From: Vibrio hibernica
GTDB lineage: Bacteria; Pseudomonadota; Gammaproteobacteria; Enterobacterales; Vibrionaceae
DNA length: 42,426 nucleotides
Assembly (NCBI RefSeq): GCF_015223435.1
Contig: NZ_VHKO01000023.1
Span: 1 to 42,426 of the forward strand
Reading direction: 5' to 3'
Under the pieces are notes generated by a model, which was not told where the DNA came from, ran no database searches, and saw only the letters and a program-made list of their open reading frames with translations. How positions within the stretch are numbered: position 1 is the stretch's first letter; each line of letters opens with the position of its first letter. Both the position numbers and the translations under genes were made by a program. Below, one piece after another: positions 24,580-38,205 of this stretch.

Positions 24580-25410
24580 TTAAGCGGTTACTTTTTGATA
24601 TACTCGTAACATAAAATCCGCTTCGCAATTAAATTGTGTAGCGGTTTTTAACTGAGTCCGTAAGGCTTCACTGGCTTTCCATGCAAAAGGAGTCATTTGT
24701 AGTAAATCATCTGTTTGTGCGCCATCTAATATCATTTCATAACTTAATTTAGATTCTTCGATTAACTCAAATCCTTCAATGCGTTCTGCCACTTCATCGT
24801 GTAAGCGTACTTCACGATAAACAAGTTCTCTAAGTTGATACAAATGACGTGCCGCGGGCGTAACGGTAATAACTACCCCTGTAGATGTTAATACTCTTTC
24901 AAGTTCTTGTGCCTGACATGGGGCGTAAATTTTAACCACAGCATCAAGGCTATTATCAGCGAAAGGCAGGCGATGGCTAGAGGCGACACAAAATTGCATG
25001 CTTTGGGAGCTATAGCGTTTAGCAGCATATCGAATAGCAATTTTTGATATATCCAAACCATAGCATGTCGCTTGATCTGATTCTGATGTGATTTGTTCGG
25101 CTAAATAAGCGGTGTAATAACCTTCGCCACAACCAATATCCAATACTTGGAAAGATGTATTTTTCGTATATTTCAAGCAAAGTTGAGTCATGGCCTCACG
25201 CATCAGATGATAGCTATCTGATGCGAGGAAACGACGACGAGCTTGCATCATATCAACGTTGTCACCGGGTTGCTTTGAGCGTTTATGTTGCACTGGCATC
25301 AAATTGACATAGCCTTCTTTGGCATTATCAAACTGGTGATTATTGTCGCATTGAAAACCGCCGGTACGAGCGATAAGTGTGTGGTGGCAAAGTGGACATT
25401 GGTAAGACAT
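24580..25410 (-). CDS. rlmA: 23S rRNA (guanine(745)-N1)-methyltransferase
   Basis: This 276-aa enzyme methylates G745 in helix 35 of 23S rRNA using AdoMet. The N-terminal zinc site is C5-x2-C8 … C21-x3-H25 (C-P-L-C and F-Q-C-D-N-N-H). The family motif K-E-G-Y-V-N-L-M-P follows near residue 31, and the AdoMet loop V-L-D-I-G-C-G-E-G-Y near residue 90. The length is normal. It is transcribed leftward toward the broken nuclease gene, with only eight bases between their ends. Confidence 0.93.
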   Translation of the reverse strand: MSYQCPLCHHTLIARTGGFQCDNNHQFDNAKEGYVNLMPVQHKRSKQPGDNVDMMQARRRFLASDSYHLMREAMTQLCLKYTKNTSFQVLDIGCGEGYYTAYLAEQITSESDQATCYGLDISKIAIRYAAKRYSSQSMQFCVASSHRLPFADNSLDAVVKIYAPCQAQELERVLTSTGVVITVTPAARHLYQLRELVYREVRLHDEVAERIEGFELIEESKLSYEMILDGAQTDDLLQMTPFAWKASEALRTQLKTATQFNCEADFMLRVYQKVTA

Positions 25411-25675
25411 AGCTATTGATATCGTCGTTTTTGAGTGAAAAGGTATTTTAGTGAGTTTTAAGTGTTTATAAAGAGAAATTTAAGGTAAGCCTAATACTTG
25501 AAAAAGTAAGTGCGAGGTCTGAGGTCGATTTGCTACGAAATCTGAAAATGAAATAGCTTTGAAAGTGGATCAGTGGAAATGTTGCTTAGAGAGCCGAAAA
25601 TCAATCACGGATGATATGTTTTTGATTGTGTATTTTCGACTTTCTAATATTGCCACTCGGTTCTTACTTCTTGCT

Positions 25676-26560
25676 TTATTCTTTTAACCCAATTTCAGTA
25701 ATAAGCTCATGGCTTTCACCTGGTTGAAGAGTATTACCTTCTTCAAGATGAGTCGCATGAATCGTCGATTCTACGCATACCATGTTTTGGTACCCATCAT
25801 CATCCATATCAGCCATGCTAATTGCCAGTTCCCACGGATTCCAAATAACAGCTGAGTTTTCACCTTGATTTTTTACGGTAATTTCTCGTTGATTTTGAGG
25901 ATCGGAAATGTTGATACAGGCTTCAGGCTGAGTGTAAACACGGTCAACACCGGCTTTGAAACTTAATGCGGTTCCACCTAAGCAAGTTTTACTATTTTGT
26001 AAACTATCGGTGTAATTTACTCCCATACCTGTAATCTTGGTTTGATTAATATCCGCGATATTGAAATAGCTGTGAAGTGCACCAGAAAAATTCCACGCTT
26101 TGTCATCAGTATTGGTGGTAACCAGAGTCACTGTCAGTGTGTCAGAAACTTCTACGTTCAGTACCAGATCAAATTGATGGGGCCAAACTTCTAACGTATT
26201 TTCGTTTGGTAGAAGACCAAGGCTAACGATAACACCGTGTTCACTTTCTTTATGTTCGATTAGTCGCCATTCACTTGACCGCGCAAACCCATGACCAGGA
26301 TTAGAGATTCGGCCAAACCAAGGCCAGCAAACTGGAATACCACCACGTAATGGTGTCTTACCGTCAAAAATAGCGCTATTACTCATCCAAATAAGATCAG
26401 GTTGATTAACTGGCTTAAAAGATAGGACATGGCCACCGAAAAGAGAAATAGCAGCTTCGGCTTTATCATGCTGAACACGAATAACTTTGATGCCTTCTTT
26501 TTGTACTATGGTGACACAATTGGATAGGGTGCTGATGATAGGGAGTTCGGTTAAATTCAT
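25676..26560 (-). CDS. yeaD: D-hexose-6-phosphate mutarotase (YeaD family)
   Basis: This 294-aa aldose-1-epimerase-like enzyme interconverts alpha and beta anomers of hexose 6-phosphates in the cytoplasm. Seen in sequence: L-R-G-G-I-P-V-C-W-P-W-F-G near residue 73, histidine-bearing H-G-F-A-R and A-L-H-S-Y-F-N, and C-terminal V-C-V-E-S-T. These are typical of YeaD. It lies downstream of gapA on the same strand, as in other gamma-proteobacteria, but the gapA terminator at 26671-26694 separates them. Confidence 0.9.
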   Translation of the reverse strand: MNLTELPIISTLSNCVTIVQKEGIKVIRVQHDKAEAAISLFGGHVLSFKPVNQPDLIWMSNSAIFDGKTPLRGGIPVCWPWFGRISNPGHGFARSSEWRLIEHKESEHGVIVSLGLLPNENTLEVWPHQFDLVLNVEVSDTLTVTLVTTNTDDKAWNFSGALHSYFNIADINQTKITGMGVNYTDSLQNSKTCLGGTALSFKAGVDRVYTQPEACINISDPQNQREITVKNQGENSAVIWNPWELAISMADMDDDGYQNMVCVESTIHATHLEEGNTLQPGESHELITEIGLKE

Positions 26561-26670
26561 AGAAATATTCCTCGTCTCGTAACGTGTGGCTCATTATTCG
26601 AGTTTATTCCTCAAAGGTGTTTGTTATTCGAGAAACGAATATCGATGTACCGAGTCACGTAAAAACTAAA

Positions 26671-26694
26671 AAAGGCGACACAATGGTCGCCTTT
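26671..26694 (-). terminator. Rho-independent terminator of gapA
   Basis: On the minus strand, AAAGGCGAC…GTCGCCTTT is followed by a run of six T's. It lies about 55 bases after the gapA stop. Confidence 0.85.
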
Positions 26695-26747
26695 CATGAA
26701 CTTGCCTTCAAAAGAAAACCTTTCAAAGAAAGTCTCTATGCTAATGC

Positions 26748-28154
<1,407 letters not shown>

Positions 28155-28538
28155 ATGGAAAAAACAAATCAAGAGTGGCAAGCTGAACTTAGCGATGAAC
28201 AATATCGAGTTTGTCGCGAAGGCGGAACTGAAGCTCCATATTCAGGAACATTACTGCATAATAAAGAAACGGGTATTTACCAATGTACTTGCTGCCAGGC
28301 AGATTTGTTTCGTTCAGAAGATAAGTTTGATTCTAGTTGTGGTTGGCCAAGTTTTGATGCAGCTATTAATAAAGATGCAGTGAAGTATTTAAAAGACACG
28401 AGTCATGGTATGCACCGTATCGAAATTCGATGCGCTAATTGTGATAGCCATCTTGGGCATGTGTTTCAAGATGGGCCGATTGATACGACTGGTCAGCGTT
28501 TTTGCGTCAACTCTGTTTCTTTGAGTTTTAATCAGTAA
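28155..28538 (+). CDS. msrB: Peptide methionine-(R)-S-oxide reductase
   Basis: This 127-aa enzyme repairs the R form of methionine sulfoxide in proteins. Zinc ligands are C44-x2-C47 and C93-x2-C96; the catalytic cysteine is C117 in R-F-C-V-N-S. The [10 protein letters not shown] motif is present. ATG 28155 is chosen because AAGGA precedes it; the frame continues seven codons upstream to a GTG. yeaC follows 10 bases after the stop, so the two are probably one operon. Confidence 0.95.
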   Translation: MEKTNQEWQAELSDEQYRVCREGGTEAPYSGTLLHNKETGIYQCTCCQADLFRSEDKFDSSCGWPSFDAAINKDAVKYLKDTSHGMHRIEIRCANCDSHLGHVFQDGPIDTTGQRFCVNSVSLSFNQ

Positions 28539-28548
28539 GGATTTAGAT

Positions 28549-28830
28549 ATGAATGTTGAGCAGTTATTAAATACAATGACACCTGAAATATATGACAGAC
28601 TCAATTATGCAATTGAAACGGGTCGCTGGTTAGATGGTACACCTGTTTCTAAAGAGCAACGTGATTCTTGTATGCAAGCGGTAATGTTATATCAATCAAA
28701 GAATAACCATGAACCTCAACATATGAGTGTGGCTGCTGGTGGTGAAGTGACATTTAAGTCAAAAACAGAATTGAAAAAACAGTTTGCTGAAGGACAAGAA
28801 GATATTGTTCGAGTAAAAGTTACGCATTAA
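28549..28830 (+). CDS. yeaC: YeaC-family protein (DUF1315)
   Basis: This 93-aa protein has the family pattern L-L-x-T-M-T-P-E-I-Y-D-R-L near the start, A-I-E-T-G-R-W-x-D-G, and the Q-x-A-x-M-x-Y pattern. The function is unknown. Many gamma-proteobacteria carry it beside msrB, as here. Confidence 0.88.
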   Translation: MNVEQLLNTMTPEIYDRLNYAIETGRWLDGTPVSKEQRDSCMQAVMLYQSKNNHEPQHMSVAAGGEVTFKSKTELKKQFAEGQEDIVRVKVTH

Positions 28831-28940
28831 AATCACGGAATAAAGATAAAGCAGTGAATATGATCATCGCTTTATCTTTCTAGTAGCACTTTTATTTTTA
28901 TAACAGATAACAGATAACAGTCAGTCTTTTAGCTTGGCAT

Positions 28941-29954
28941 TTATAAACTCATTTCTCCACGCAATACTTGTTTCATCTGCGTTTTTATTTCTTCATAAGT
29001 TAAGTTTTTACTTAGCAGATAGTGCAATTTAGCTAATGCTGCTTCGTGTGTCATATCATAACCGCTGATCACGCCGGCTTCCGCTAAAGATACTCCAGGC
29101 GCATAACCATCCATATTCACTTTTCCCGCTAAGCACTGGGTTAGATTTACCACAATCACACCACGTTCAGATGCTTCTTTTAAATGCGCTAACATGTCTT
29201 TATTCTGTGGTGCGTTACCAACGCCAAAAGTCAGCAAAATCATCGCATTTACTGGCTGGCGAAGTGTATTTCGAATCACTTCATGAGAGATGCCTGGATA
29301 CATGGTGATCACGCCAATAGGTTGGGGAGTAATAGTATGAACTTTGAATTCACCATTTGGCTTTTTATTGATTAGCTCTGGATTACTGACTTGTATACTG
29401 ATCCCAGCTTCGAGCAACACCGGTAAATTTGGTGAGCTGAATGCACTAAATCCATCGGCGCGAGATTTAGTACTGCGATTGCCTCTCATCAATTGATTAT
29501 TAAAAAATAACGTGACTTCATTGATGGGGTAGTTTGCAGCAATGTGTAATGCATTTAAAAGGTTTGCTTGGCCGTCAGATCGTAATTCAGCTAGTGGAAT
29601 TTGAGAGCCAGTAACAATGATTGGTTTACCTAAATTTTCGAACATAAACGATAATGCTGATGCGGTATACGCCATGGTATCCGTGCCATGCAGAATCACA
29701 AAACCGTCATATTTATCGTAGTTAGCATGAATATTATCAGCGATATGCTGCCAATCATTTGGCGTCATATCCGATGAGTCCATTAAAGGCGAATATTCAT
29801 GCACTGTGAATAATGGCATTTCTTCACGGTGGAATTCAGGCATGGCTTCAAGTTGCTGGGTCATAAAACCATCGGCAGGAATATAGCCATGTGATGATCG
29901 TTTCATGCCAATTGTGCCGCCAGTGTAGGCCACGTAAATATGTTTTCTTGTCAT
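28941..29954 (-). CDS. ansA: L-asparaginase I (cytoplasmic)
   Basis: This 337-aa enzyme hydrolyses L-asparagine to aspartate and ammonia. The first catalytic threonine is in Y-T-G-G-T-I-G, the second in L-H-G-T-D-T-M-A-Y-T-A. There is no signal peptide, so it is the cytoplasmic type I enzyme. I start at ATG 29954 (M-T-R-K-H-I-Y-V-A-Y-T-G-G) with AAGAG upstream, aligned with E. coli AnsA; an ATG six codons earlier is possible. Confidence 0.93.
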   Translation of the reverse strand: MTRKHIYVAYTGGTIGMKRSSHGYIPADGFMTQQLEAMPEFHREEMPLFTVHEYSPLMDSSDMTPNDWQHIADNIHANYDKYDGFVILHGTDTMAYTASALSFMFENLGKPIIVTGSQIPLAELRSDGQANLLNALHIAANYPINEVTLFFNNQLMRGNRSTKSRADGFSAFSSPNLPVLLEAGISIQVSNPELINKKPNGEFKVHTITPQPIGVITMYPGISHEVIRNTLRQPVNAMILLTFGVGNAPQNKDMLAHLKEASERGVIVVNLTQCLAGKVNMDGYAPGVSLAEAGVISGYDMTHEAALAKLHYLLSKNLTYEEIKTQMKQVLRGEMSL

Positions 29955-30023
29955 AGTTAAAACTCTTGCCATCGCGACGCTGGAAACGTTAGCGATATAG
30001 TGTGGATAGAAACAGGCGGCAAG

Positions 30024-30251
30024 TATAACCCTTCTTACTTAAAGTTGCAGTCCTTCGAAATGTGGGTTTTGGCATACAGAAAAAGAAAATCCCCTGCCAC
30101 ATCACAAAGTGGCAGGGGAAGCTATTGCAAGCAAGTTCGGGGGGAACCTTTTTGAATTAAAGAACGAGCTTTAATGCAAAAGAGCATGTCGGTTTATATT
30201 CGATCGAATTATAGTTTTTCAGTTTTTATACCTGTCTTACTTGAAGCTGCA
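30024..30251. repeat. Pair of direct repeats flanking terminator
   Basis: CTTACTTAAAGTTGCA (30034-30049) and CTTACTTGAAGCTGCA (30236-30251) differ at two of 16 positions; both are preceded by TATA(A)CC. The coordinates span both copies. They look like copies of a short dispersed intergenic repeat. Confidence 0.5.
30091..30118 (-). terminator. Terminator of murQP operon
   Basis: CCCCTGCCAC / GTGGCAGGGG form a perfect 10-bp GC-rich stem with an eight-base loop. On the minus strand it is followed by ATTTTCTTTTT. It lies 230 bases past murP. Confidence 0.85.
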
Positions 30252-30348
30252 ATTTTGTTCTTTATAAACAATAGTTGGCCAGGTTCACTTACTGCCTCGC
30301 TGCGACTTCAATTACTTTAGGTATATAATAGTTTCCAAGTCCTAAGGA

Positions 30349-31812
30349 TTAACTTAAATCAATATTTTTAGTACCAAAGAAGTAAGTCACAATAAAGCCA
30401 ACACCATAACTTATTAATAGGCCAGATCCATAAACCATCATGGCTGGGAATATGCCACTATCTGACGTCATGAGTGGTAATGACACAATGCCGGATGGGC
30501 CAAAGACAGTATTTAAACCCACAGGCAAACCTAAATAAGACACTAGTCCGATAAAAAAGCCACCCGCAGCACCGCCAATACAAGCCGTCACAAATGGTTT
30601 AACGCGAGGTAGAGTTACGCCGTAAATTAATGGCTCACCAATACCTAAAATACCCGGAATAATAGAACCCTTAATTTGAACTCGCAGTAAAGAATCCTTC
30701 TTCGCTTTGACATAAAGTGCAGCAGCAGCACCAACTTGACCACCACCGGCCATCGCTAGAATTGGAAATAATGAGTTAAAGCCTTGAGTCTCCATCAACG
30801 CAAAATAAACGGGTACAAAGCCTTGGTGGATACCAAACATCACGGAGATTAAGAACAAACCCGCTAAAATGGCAGAACCAATAGGATTTCCGTTAAGGTT
30901 TAAGAACAACCATGACATACCTTGGAATAAATAGCCGCCTAAAGGCATGATGACAATGAAAGTGACTGCGCCCATAAATAATAGCGTCAAGCTAGACGTT
31001 AGAATCATATCAAGATCATCAGGCATATATCTTCGGATAAAGCGTTCAACCGATGCACCTAAAATTGAGGCTATTAACACGCCAATAATGTTGCCGCGAG
31101 GATCAATGGTGTGGCCGAAGAAATCCGTCATCCCAGAATAAATACCAGAAGTGGCGTCTGGGTTATAACCTAGTACAAATAATGAGGCGATGATTGCCCC
31201 ATTGACGCCTGAACCACCAAAGGCTTTTTGGGCGTTATAGCCAATTAAAATACTTAAGAAACTAAATAACCCTTTGCCAAAGACCTTAAAATATCCAACA
31301 AGATCGACGAGAAACAGGTTTGGATTGGTTTGTCCGGTTAGGTAAACCTGTTCTAAAACGGTTGCGATACCAAGTAGCATGCCAGCGGCAATAAACCCAG
31401 GAATAAGAGGCGTAAAAATGGTAGCAAACTTACTGAGAAAACGTTGGATGCCGCTGGTTTGCTTTGCCTTCATTTGCTTCTTTTGATCAGAGGCAATGTC
31501 TTTTAAATTGGGGTTATTTTTTTGATTATTCTGTTGAGAAGAAGAACCCTCACTTTCTTGCGATAAACTGATATTCATCATTTCTGCGGCCGTTTGCGCT
31601 TTTCCTGGCCCCAGAACTATTTGCAATTGTTCGTCACTTTCGACCAGCCCCATGACTCCGCCAACACGTTTTAAGTCATCGACTTGTACCAAACTGTTAT
31701 TTTTTAGCGTTAAACGTAAACGTGTCATGCAGTTACCTGCAAGCGCTATGTTTGATTTACCACCGACCAATTCAATTATTGAATCAATCATAGGTTGGGT
31801 GATTTTAGCCAT
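30349..31812 (-). CDS. murP: PTS EIIBC permease, N-acetylmuramic acid type
   Basis: This 487-aa inner-membrane sugar transporter phosphorylates its sugar during uptake. The N-terminal EIIB domain has the phosphorylated cysteine C28 in G-N-C-M-T-R-L-R. After a polar linker (about 85-125) comes the EIIC domain with about ten membrane segments and the substrate motif G-I-G-E-P-L-I-Y-G. No EIIA domain is present, as in MurP, which borrows EIIA from the glucose system. Pairing with murQ makes N-acetylmuramic acid the likely substrate. It is co-transcribed with murQ (59-base gap). Confidence 0.9.
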   Translation of the reverse strand: MAKITQPMIDSIIELVGGKSNIALAGNCMTRLRLTLKNNSLVQVDDLKRVGGVMGLVESDEQLQIVLGPGKAQTAAEMMNISLSQESEGSSSQQNNQKNNPNLKDIASDQKKQMKAKQTSGIQRFLSKFATIFTPLIPGFIAAGMLLGIATVLEQVYLTGQTNPNLFLVDLVGYFKVFGKGLFSFLSILIGYNAQKAFGGSGVNGAIIASLFVLGYNPDATSGIYSGMTDFFGHTIDPRGNIIGVLIASILGASVERFIRRYMPDDLDMILTSSLTLLFMGAVTFIVIMPLGGYLFQGMSWLFLNLNGNPIGSAILAGLFLISVMFGIHQGFVPVYFALMETQGFNSLFPILAMAGGGQVGAAAALYVKAKKDSLLRVQIKGSIIPGILGIGEPLIYGVTLPRVKPFVTACIGGAAGGFFIGLVSYLGLPVGLNTVFGPSGIVSLPLMTSDSGIFPAMMVYGSGLLISYGVGFIVTYFFGTKNIDLS

Positions 31813-31871
31813 GTTTGTACCTATAAATTTGATGAGATATCCAGCTTAAGTGATGTGTATCATTACTCAAT

Positions 31872-32777
31872 TTATGCGTTATCTTGGATCGCATGACGAG
31901 TAAAGCCATTTGACTTAGACAATAATTGTGTCGCTTGCTGAGCATCCGATTGTGTGAGGATCATGACAATGGCCGTTTTACAGTGGCCGTTGCATTGTTG
32001 TAGCGCAGCTTCTGCTGTATCACGGTCGCACTCTGTTGCCGCGATCACGATATTTTTTTGACGCTCAACTAATTTTGCATTGGTAGCCTCAACATCAACC
32101 ATCAAGTTTCCATAGACTTTGCCTGTTTTAATCATGGCGCCAGTGGTTAACATATTTAAGACAAGTTTTTGAGCTGTGCCCGCTTTCATGCGAGAGGAGC
32201 CTGTCACGATTTCTGCACCAACAATTGGAGTGATGGCAATATCTGCTGCTTGAGTCATTGGGCTAACCGGGTTACAGCTGACCGAAATAACCGCGCCACC
32301 TTGGCTGCGAGCATATTCCATCGCGCCTAAAACATAAGGTGTACGTCCGCTAGCAGCGATGCCAACTAAAACATCATTTTTATCAAAATCAATATCTTTT
32401 AAATCTTGTGTACCGAGTTCGCGATTATCTTCAGCATTCTCGACCGCTTTTAAAATAGCCGTTTTACCTCCCGCGATTAGACCAACGACTTTTGATGGAT
32501 CTGAACCGTAAGTCGGAGGACATTCGCTGGCATCTAAAATACCAAGGCGACCAGATGTCCCAGCGCCAATGTAAATAAGGCGACCGCCATGATTAAACGC
32601 ATGTGCAATAAGATCGACCGTTTTTGCAATCTCAGGCAGTGTTTTTTCGACGGCTAGAGGGACTTTTTTATCTTCATTGTTGATCACGGTTAGCATTTCT
32701 AAAGTACTAAGTGCATCAATGTTTGCGCTGACAGGGTTACGGCTTTCGGTGACAAGTTGAGTTAAGTCGATTTTCAT
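31872..32777 (-). CDS. murQ: N-acetylmuramic acid 6-phosphate etherase
   Basis: This 301-aa SIS-fold enzyme cleaves the lactyl ether of MurNAc-6-phosphate, giving GlcNAc-6-phosphate and D-lactate in cell-wall sugar recovery. Seen: T-E-S-R-N-P near the start, [18 protein letters not shown] near residue 69, and [14 protein letters not shown]. These are diagnostic for MurQ. It is first in the murQ-murP operon, divergent from the regulator. Confidence 0.97.
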   Translation of the reverse strand: MKIDLTQLVTESRNPVSANIDALSTLEMLTVINNEDKKVPLAVEKTLPEIAKTVDLIAHAFNHGGRLIYIGAGTSGRLGILDASECPPTYGSDPSKVVGLIAGGKTAILKAVENAEDNRELGTQDLKDIDFDKNDVLVGIAASGRTPYVLGAMEYARSQGGAVISVSCNPVSPMTQAADIAITPIVGAEIVTGSSRMKAGTAQKLVLNMLTTGAMIKTGKVYGNLMVDVEATNAKLVERQKNIVIAATECDRDTAEAALQQCNGHCKTAIVMILTQSDAQQATQLLSKSNGFTRHAIQDNA

Positions 32778-32808
32778 AATGATTCTCTGCTAATATCGGT
32801 TTGGAATA

Positions 32809-32828
32809 GAATAATGAATAAATTATTC
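32809..32828. promoter_or_regulatory. Proposed MurR operator 1
   Basis: GAATAAT-N6-ATTATTC, a perfect 7-6-7 inverted repeat between murQ and murR, shares the same half-site as the second operator. Confidence 0.65.
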
Positions 32829-32856
32829 CAATGTGGTGATCGATGTCTCATAATAA

Positions 32857-32878
32857 ATTATTCCAATGTAGGAATAAT
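32857..32878. promoter_or_regulatory. Proposed MurR operator 2
   Basis: ATTATTCC-N6-GGAATAAT is a perfect 8-6-8 inverted repeat, 28 bases after operator 1. Two related palindromes in the murR-murQ gap match the two-operator arrangement known for E. coli MurR. Confidence 0.7.
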
Positions 32879-32948
32879 GCGAATAGAATAGAAGGCAACT
32901 TGATTTACGGGTAGCAATCAATGCCCAGATATTTATGCGAGATTTGTC

Positions 32949-33806
32949 ATGCCGTTATTAACGCAATTACGCTATAACCTGACTCGATTTTCTATTAATG
33001 AACAGAAAATCGCACATCAACTTTTATCCGACCCATTTAATGTGATTTCGTTATCGTCTCAACAATTAGCGGATGAATGCCAAGTTAGCCAATCGAGCAT
33101 CGTTAAATTCACGCAAAAATTAGGCTGCAAAGGGTTTACTGAATTTAAAGTGAAGATGAGTGAAGAAATAGGCCGAGAGCATGCCATTGTTCAAGGTTCG
33201 ACAACGCTGCATAATCAAATTTCAGCCAGAGATAGTTTGCAGGATGTTGCTCAAAAACTAGCAGAAGAAAAATCAGCAGCCATTTTACAGACGACAAATA
33301 GCATCAACATAGATGAGTTTAAGAAAGTTGTAGAGTGGCTTGATTTAGCAGGGAAAGTACAGATCGCAGGGATTGGTGGTTCGGCTCTGGTTGCCAAAGA
33401 TCTCAGCTATAAATTGATGAAAATTGGTATTCCAACCTTGAATGAGTTTGATAGCCATGTCCAAATAACCATCGCGAATACTTTGCAACCTCAAGATGTA
33501 TTTTTAGCTTTTTCTTATTCGGGTCAGCGTAAAGATATTTTATTTGCAGCTGAAACGGCTAAAAAGAAAGGGGCTTATATCGTTGCTATCACCTCATTGC
33601 GTCATAGTTTATTGCATGATATGGCTGATTGTGTGTTAACCACAATCGCAGAAGAAGGGGATCTCCGTAGTTCTTCTATTTCTTCTCGTACCGCGCAACA
33701 TACTATTGGGGATTTATTATTTCTATCATTAGTGCAAAAGCGTGAAACTCAAGCAACCGCTTTGATTCGAGATATGAAAGGTGTAGTCGATGATCTGTCG
33801 CGCTGA
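32949..33806 (+). CDS. murR: MurR/RpiR-family transcriptional regulator
   Basis: This 285-aa protein has an N-terminal RpiR helix-turn-helix (S-S-Q-Q-L-A-D-E-C-Q-V-S-Q-S-S-I-V-K-F, residues about 36-54) and a C-terminal SIS sugar-phosphate domain (I-A-G-I-G-G-S-A near residue 140, F-S-Y-S-G-Q near 195). It is divergent from murQP with two palindromes between, so it most likely represses that operon until MurNAc-6-phosphate binds. Confidence 0.88.
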   Translation: MPLLTQLRYNLTRFSINEQKIAHQLLSDPFNVISLSSQQLADECQVSQSSIVKFTQKLGCKGFTEFKVKMSEEIGREHAIVQGSTTLHNQISARDSLQDVAQKLAEEKSAAILQTTNSINIDEFKKVVEWLDLAGKVQIAGIGGSALVAKDLSYKLMKIGIPTLNEFDSHVQITIANTLQPQDVFLAFSYSGQRKDILFAAETAKKKGAYIVAITSLRHSLLHDMADCVLTTIAEEGDLRSSSISSRTAQHTIGDLLFLSLVQKRETQATALIRDMKGVVDDLSR

Positions 33807-33840
33807 CTTAGTCAGTATTTAGGGCTGGGCATAGATATAA

Positions 33841-33868
33841 AAAAAGGACGCTGATTGGCGTCCTTTTT
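33841..33868. terminator. Bidirectional terminator murR / sppA
   Basis: AAAAAGGACGC / GCGTCCTTTTT form an 11-bp stem with a six-base loop between two convergent genes. Confidence 0.9.
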
Positions 33869-33887
33869 GTTATTAGCTAGTTATATG

Positions 33888-35750
33888 TTATTGCGCTTGG
33901 CAGGTTAAACAAAATGTATAATAGCCTTGCGGATCATTTAAGTTATTGAGTAGCTCAGTACTCGCACTGATTTGTTTTGCAGCAGGTTGTAATGAGGCAG
34001 GGATCATAGCTTCAATTTTGCTGTTAATAGAAATATCACTAGATTGAAGTATGTCTCTCATGATCTGTTGAGCTGGGCTTAATGGCTTTTCAACCCAATA
34101 GAGTTGATAGTCTGTGATTTTCGCTAATTCAGCTGCTGCTTGAATTGCGTCATCAAAGTCACCCATTTTATCAACAAGACCGCGTTTCATGGCATCTTGA
34201 CCTGTCCAGACTCGGCCTTGCGCAATCTTGTCTACCGCATCTGTTGTCATATCTCGATTTTCACCCACTAAAGAAATGAAGCGATGATAACCATGTTCAA
34301 TTCCCATTTGCATCGCTTGCGCTGCGCCTTCAGATAAACCATTGGTTAACCCCACACCAGAGAATGGGCTGGTTCCGATTCCATCGGCATGCACACCAAT
34401 TTTATTTAAGCCTTTCTCGAAGGTAGTAATCACACCAAAGATGCCAATTGAGCCTGTTAGGGTTGTTGGCTGAGCAATGATTTTATCTGCACTCATTGAA
34501 ATCCAATAACCACCAGATGCTGCCAAGCTAGACATAGATACGACTACTGGTTTACCTGATTGTTTCAAGGCTTCGACTTCATTACGAATAACTTCCGATG
34601 CATAGGCGCTACCTCCAGGGCTATCAACGCGCAAAATAACGGCTTTAACGTTGTCATCTAATCGAGCTTGGCGAAGTAGCGTTGCAGTGGAATCTCCACC
34701 CACACGGCCTTGAGGTTGATCACCATCTAAAATTGCACCACTGGCAACGATAACCGCAATTTTATCGTGGCTCGCTGTTACAGGAGTTTTAACTTTGGAT
34801 AAATATTGGTAATAACTAATACCGTTATAACCTGATTTTTTATCGCCACCAAACGCTTGACGTAGATACTCATTAGCTTGCTGGCGGGTGGTTAATTGAT
34901 CCACTAAGCCTAGCTTTAAAGAGAGGGCAGCAAAGTCGCCTTTAACCGATTTCAGCTGAGCTAAAAAATCATTCATGTTTGGATTAAGAGTGCTACTTTT
35001 GATTTTACGGTTATGGGAAACATCATCGACATACGCGCCCCAAATTTGGGTTAGCCACGCCGTTGCGGATTCTTTTGCCGCTGGTGACATATCGTTACGG
35101 ATGAAAGGCTCTACAGCCGATTTATACGTTCCGACTCGGAAAATATGAGTCGTAATATCAAGTTTTTCGAGTAAATCTTTATAATATAAAGTGTAAGCAC
35201 TGTAGCCTTTTAACAAAACTGCGCCATCAGGAGAAAGCATGATTTTATTGGCGTAACTGGCAAGGTAATATTGACTTTGATTGTAGAAATCACCGTAGGC
35301 ATAAACTGGTTTTCCACTTTGCTTAAACTCTTCAATGGCTTTTGCTACGTATCTGAGTTTAGTTAAGCTCGTCTCTGGCATTTCTTTTAGGTTTAAGACT
35401 AAGCCTAAAATTGAGTCATCGGTTGCCGCATATCGAATCGTTTTTACTAGATCAAAGAGAACATTTTCTTTTGGCACATCTTGGTCTAGTAAACTGCCAG
35501 AAATAGAATCAAATGAGCTAACAGAAGTGCGTTGCTCAACAATAGGCCCAGATAGATTTAGCACCAATGCTGATTTTTTATCAGTATCTTGTTTGCCGCT
35601 TGATGAATCATCTTGTTGCGAAGTAAAGGCGAAGTAAACGCCAACCAAAATAGCAATAAAAAGGAGGTTGAGTAACGCCGTGCGTAAAAAAGAAATGAAC
35701 TTCCAAATTCCTTTAAAAATTGCACCAATAAAGCAAAACAGTTTCTTCAT
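33888..35750 (-). CDS. sppA: Signal peptide peptidase SppA (protease IV)
   Basis: This 620-aa inner-membrane serine protease degrades cleaved signal peptides. One N-terminal membrane segment (about 24-43) anchors it. The long form has two related domains: the catalytic lysine is K210 in R-V-G-T-Y-K-S, and the serine is in S-L-A-A-S-G-G-Y-W near residue 408. I start at ATG 35750 rather than the TTG four codons upstream. The length agrees with E. coli SppA (618 aa). Confidence 0.95.
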   Translation of the reverse strand: MKKLFCFIGAIFKGIWKFISFLRTALLNLLFIAILVGVYFAFTSQQDDSSSGKQDTDKKSALVLNLSGPIVEQRTSVSSFDSISGSLLDQDVPKENVLFDLVKTIRYAATDDSILGLVLNLKEMPETSLTKLRYVAKAIEEFKQSGKPVYAYGDFYNQSQYYLASYANKIMLSPDGAVLLKGYSAYTLYYKDLLEKLDITTHIFRVGTYKSAVEPFIRNDMSPAAKESATAWLTQIWGAYVDDVSHNRKIKSSTLNPNMNDFLAQLKSVKGDFAALSLKLGLVDQLTTRQQANEYLRQAFGGDKKSGYNGISYYQYLSKVKTPVTASHDKIAVIVASGAILDGDQPQGRVGGDSTATLLRQARLDDNVKAVILRVDSPGGSAYASEVIRNEVEALKQSGKPVVVSMSSLAASGGYWISMSADKIIAQPTTLTGSIGIFGVITTFEKGLNKIGVHADGIGTSPFSGVGLTNGLSEGAAQAMQMGIEHGYHRFISLVGENRDMTTDAVDKIAQGRVWTGQDAMKRGLVDKMGDFDDAIQAAAELAKITDYQLYWVEKPLSPAQQIMRDILQSSDISINSKIEAMIPASLQPAAKQISASTELLNNLNDPQGYYTFCLTCQAQ

Positions 35751-38059
<2,309 letters not shown>

Positions 38060-38106
38060 TGTTACATTCACTGGGTTTAAATTAAGGGCAGCGTAGCGTT
38101 AAAATT

Positions 38107-38163
38107 GGAATGAGGGCCATAGCCAAATGAATAAGATTTGATTATGATTCTCATTCCTTTTTT
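38107..38163 (+). terminator. Likely fadH terminator with long loop
   Basis: GGAATGAG (38107-38114) pairs with CTCATTCC (38150-38157) and is followed by six T's. The 35-base loop contains a small GGC…GCC hairpin. Confidence 0.55.
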
Positions 38164-38205
38164 GTATTCATCTGTATATTTACCGTAAATAAAGGTAGGG
38201 ACGTT

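Larger units (their letters stand above)
29955..30348. other. Intergenic region ansA / murP
   Basis: About 390 bases hold the ansA promoter, a strong terminator (30091-30118) and two copies of an interspersed repeat (30024-30050 and 30227-30251). No gene was found. Confidence 0.5.

Noticed and set aside
25550..25665. Hairpin CGAAAAT…ATTTTCG between rlmA and yeaD
   Set aside because: Imperfect pairing with a long loop and no T-run; too weak to call a terminator.
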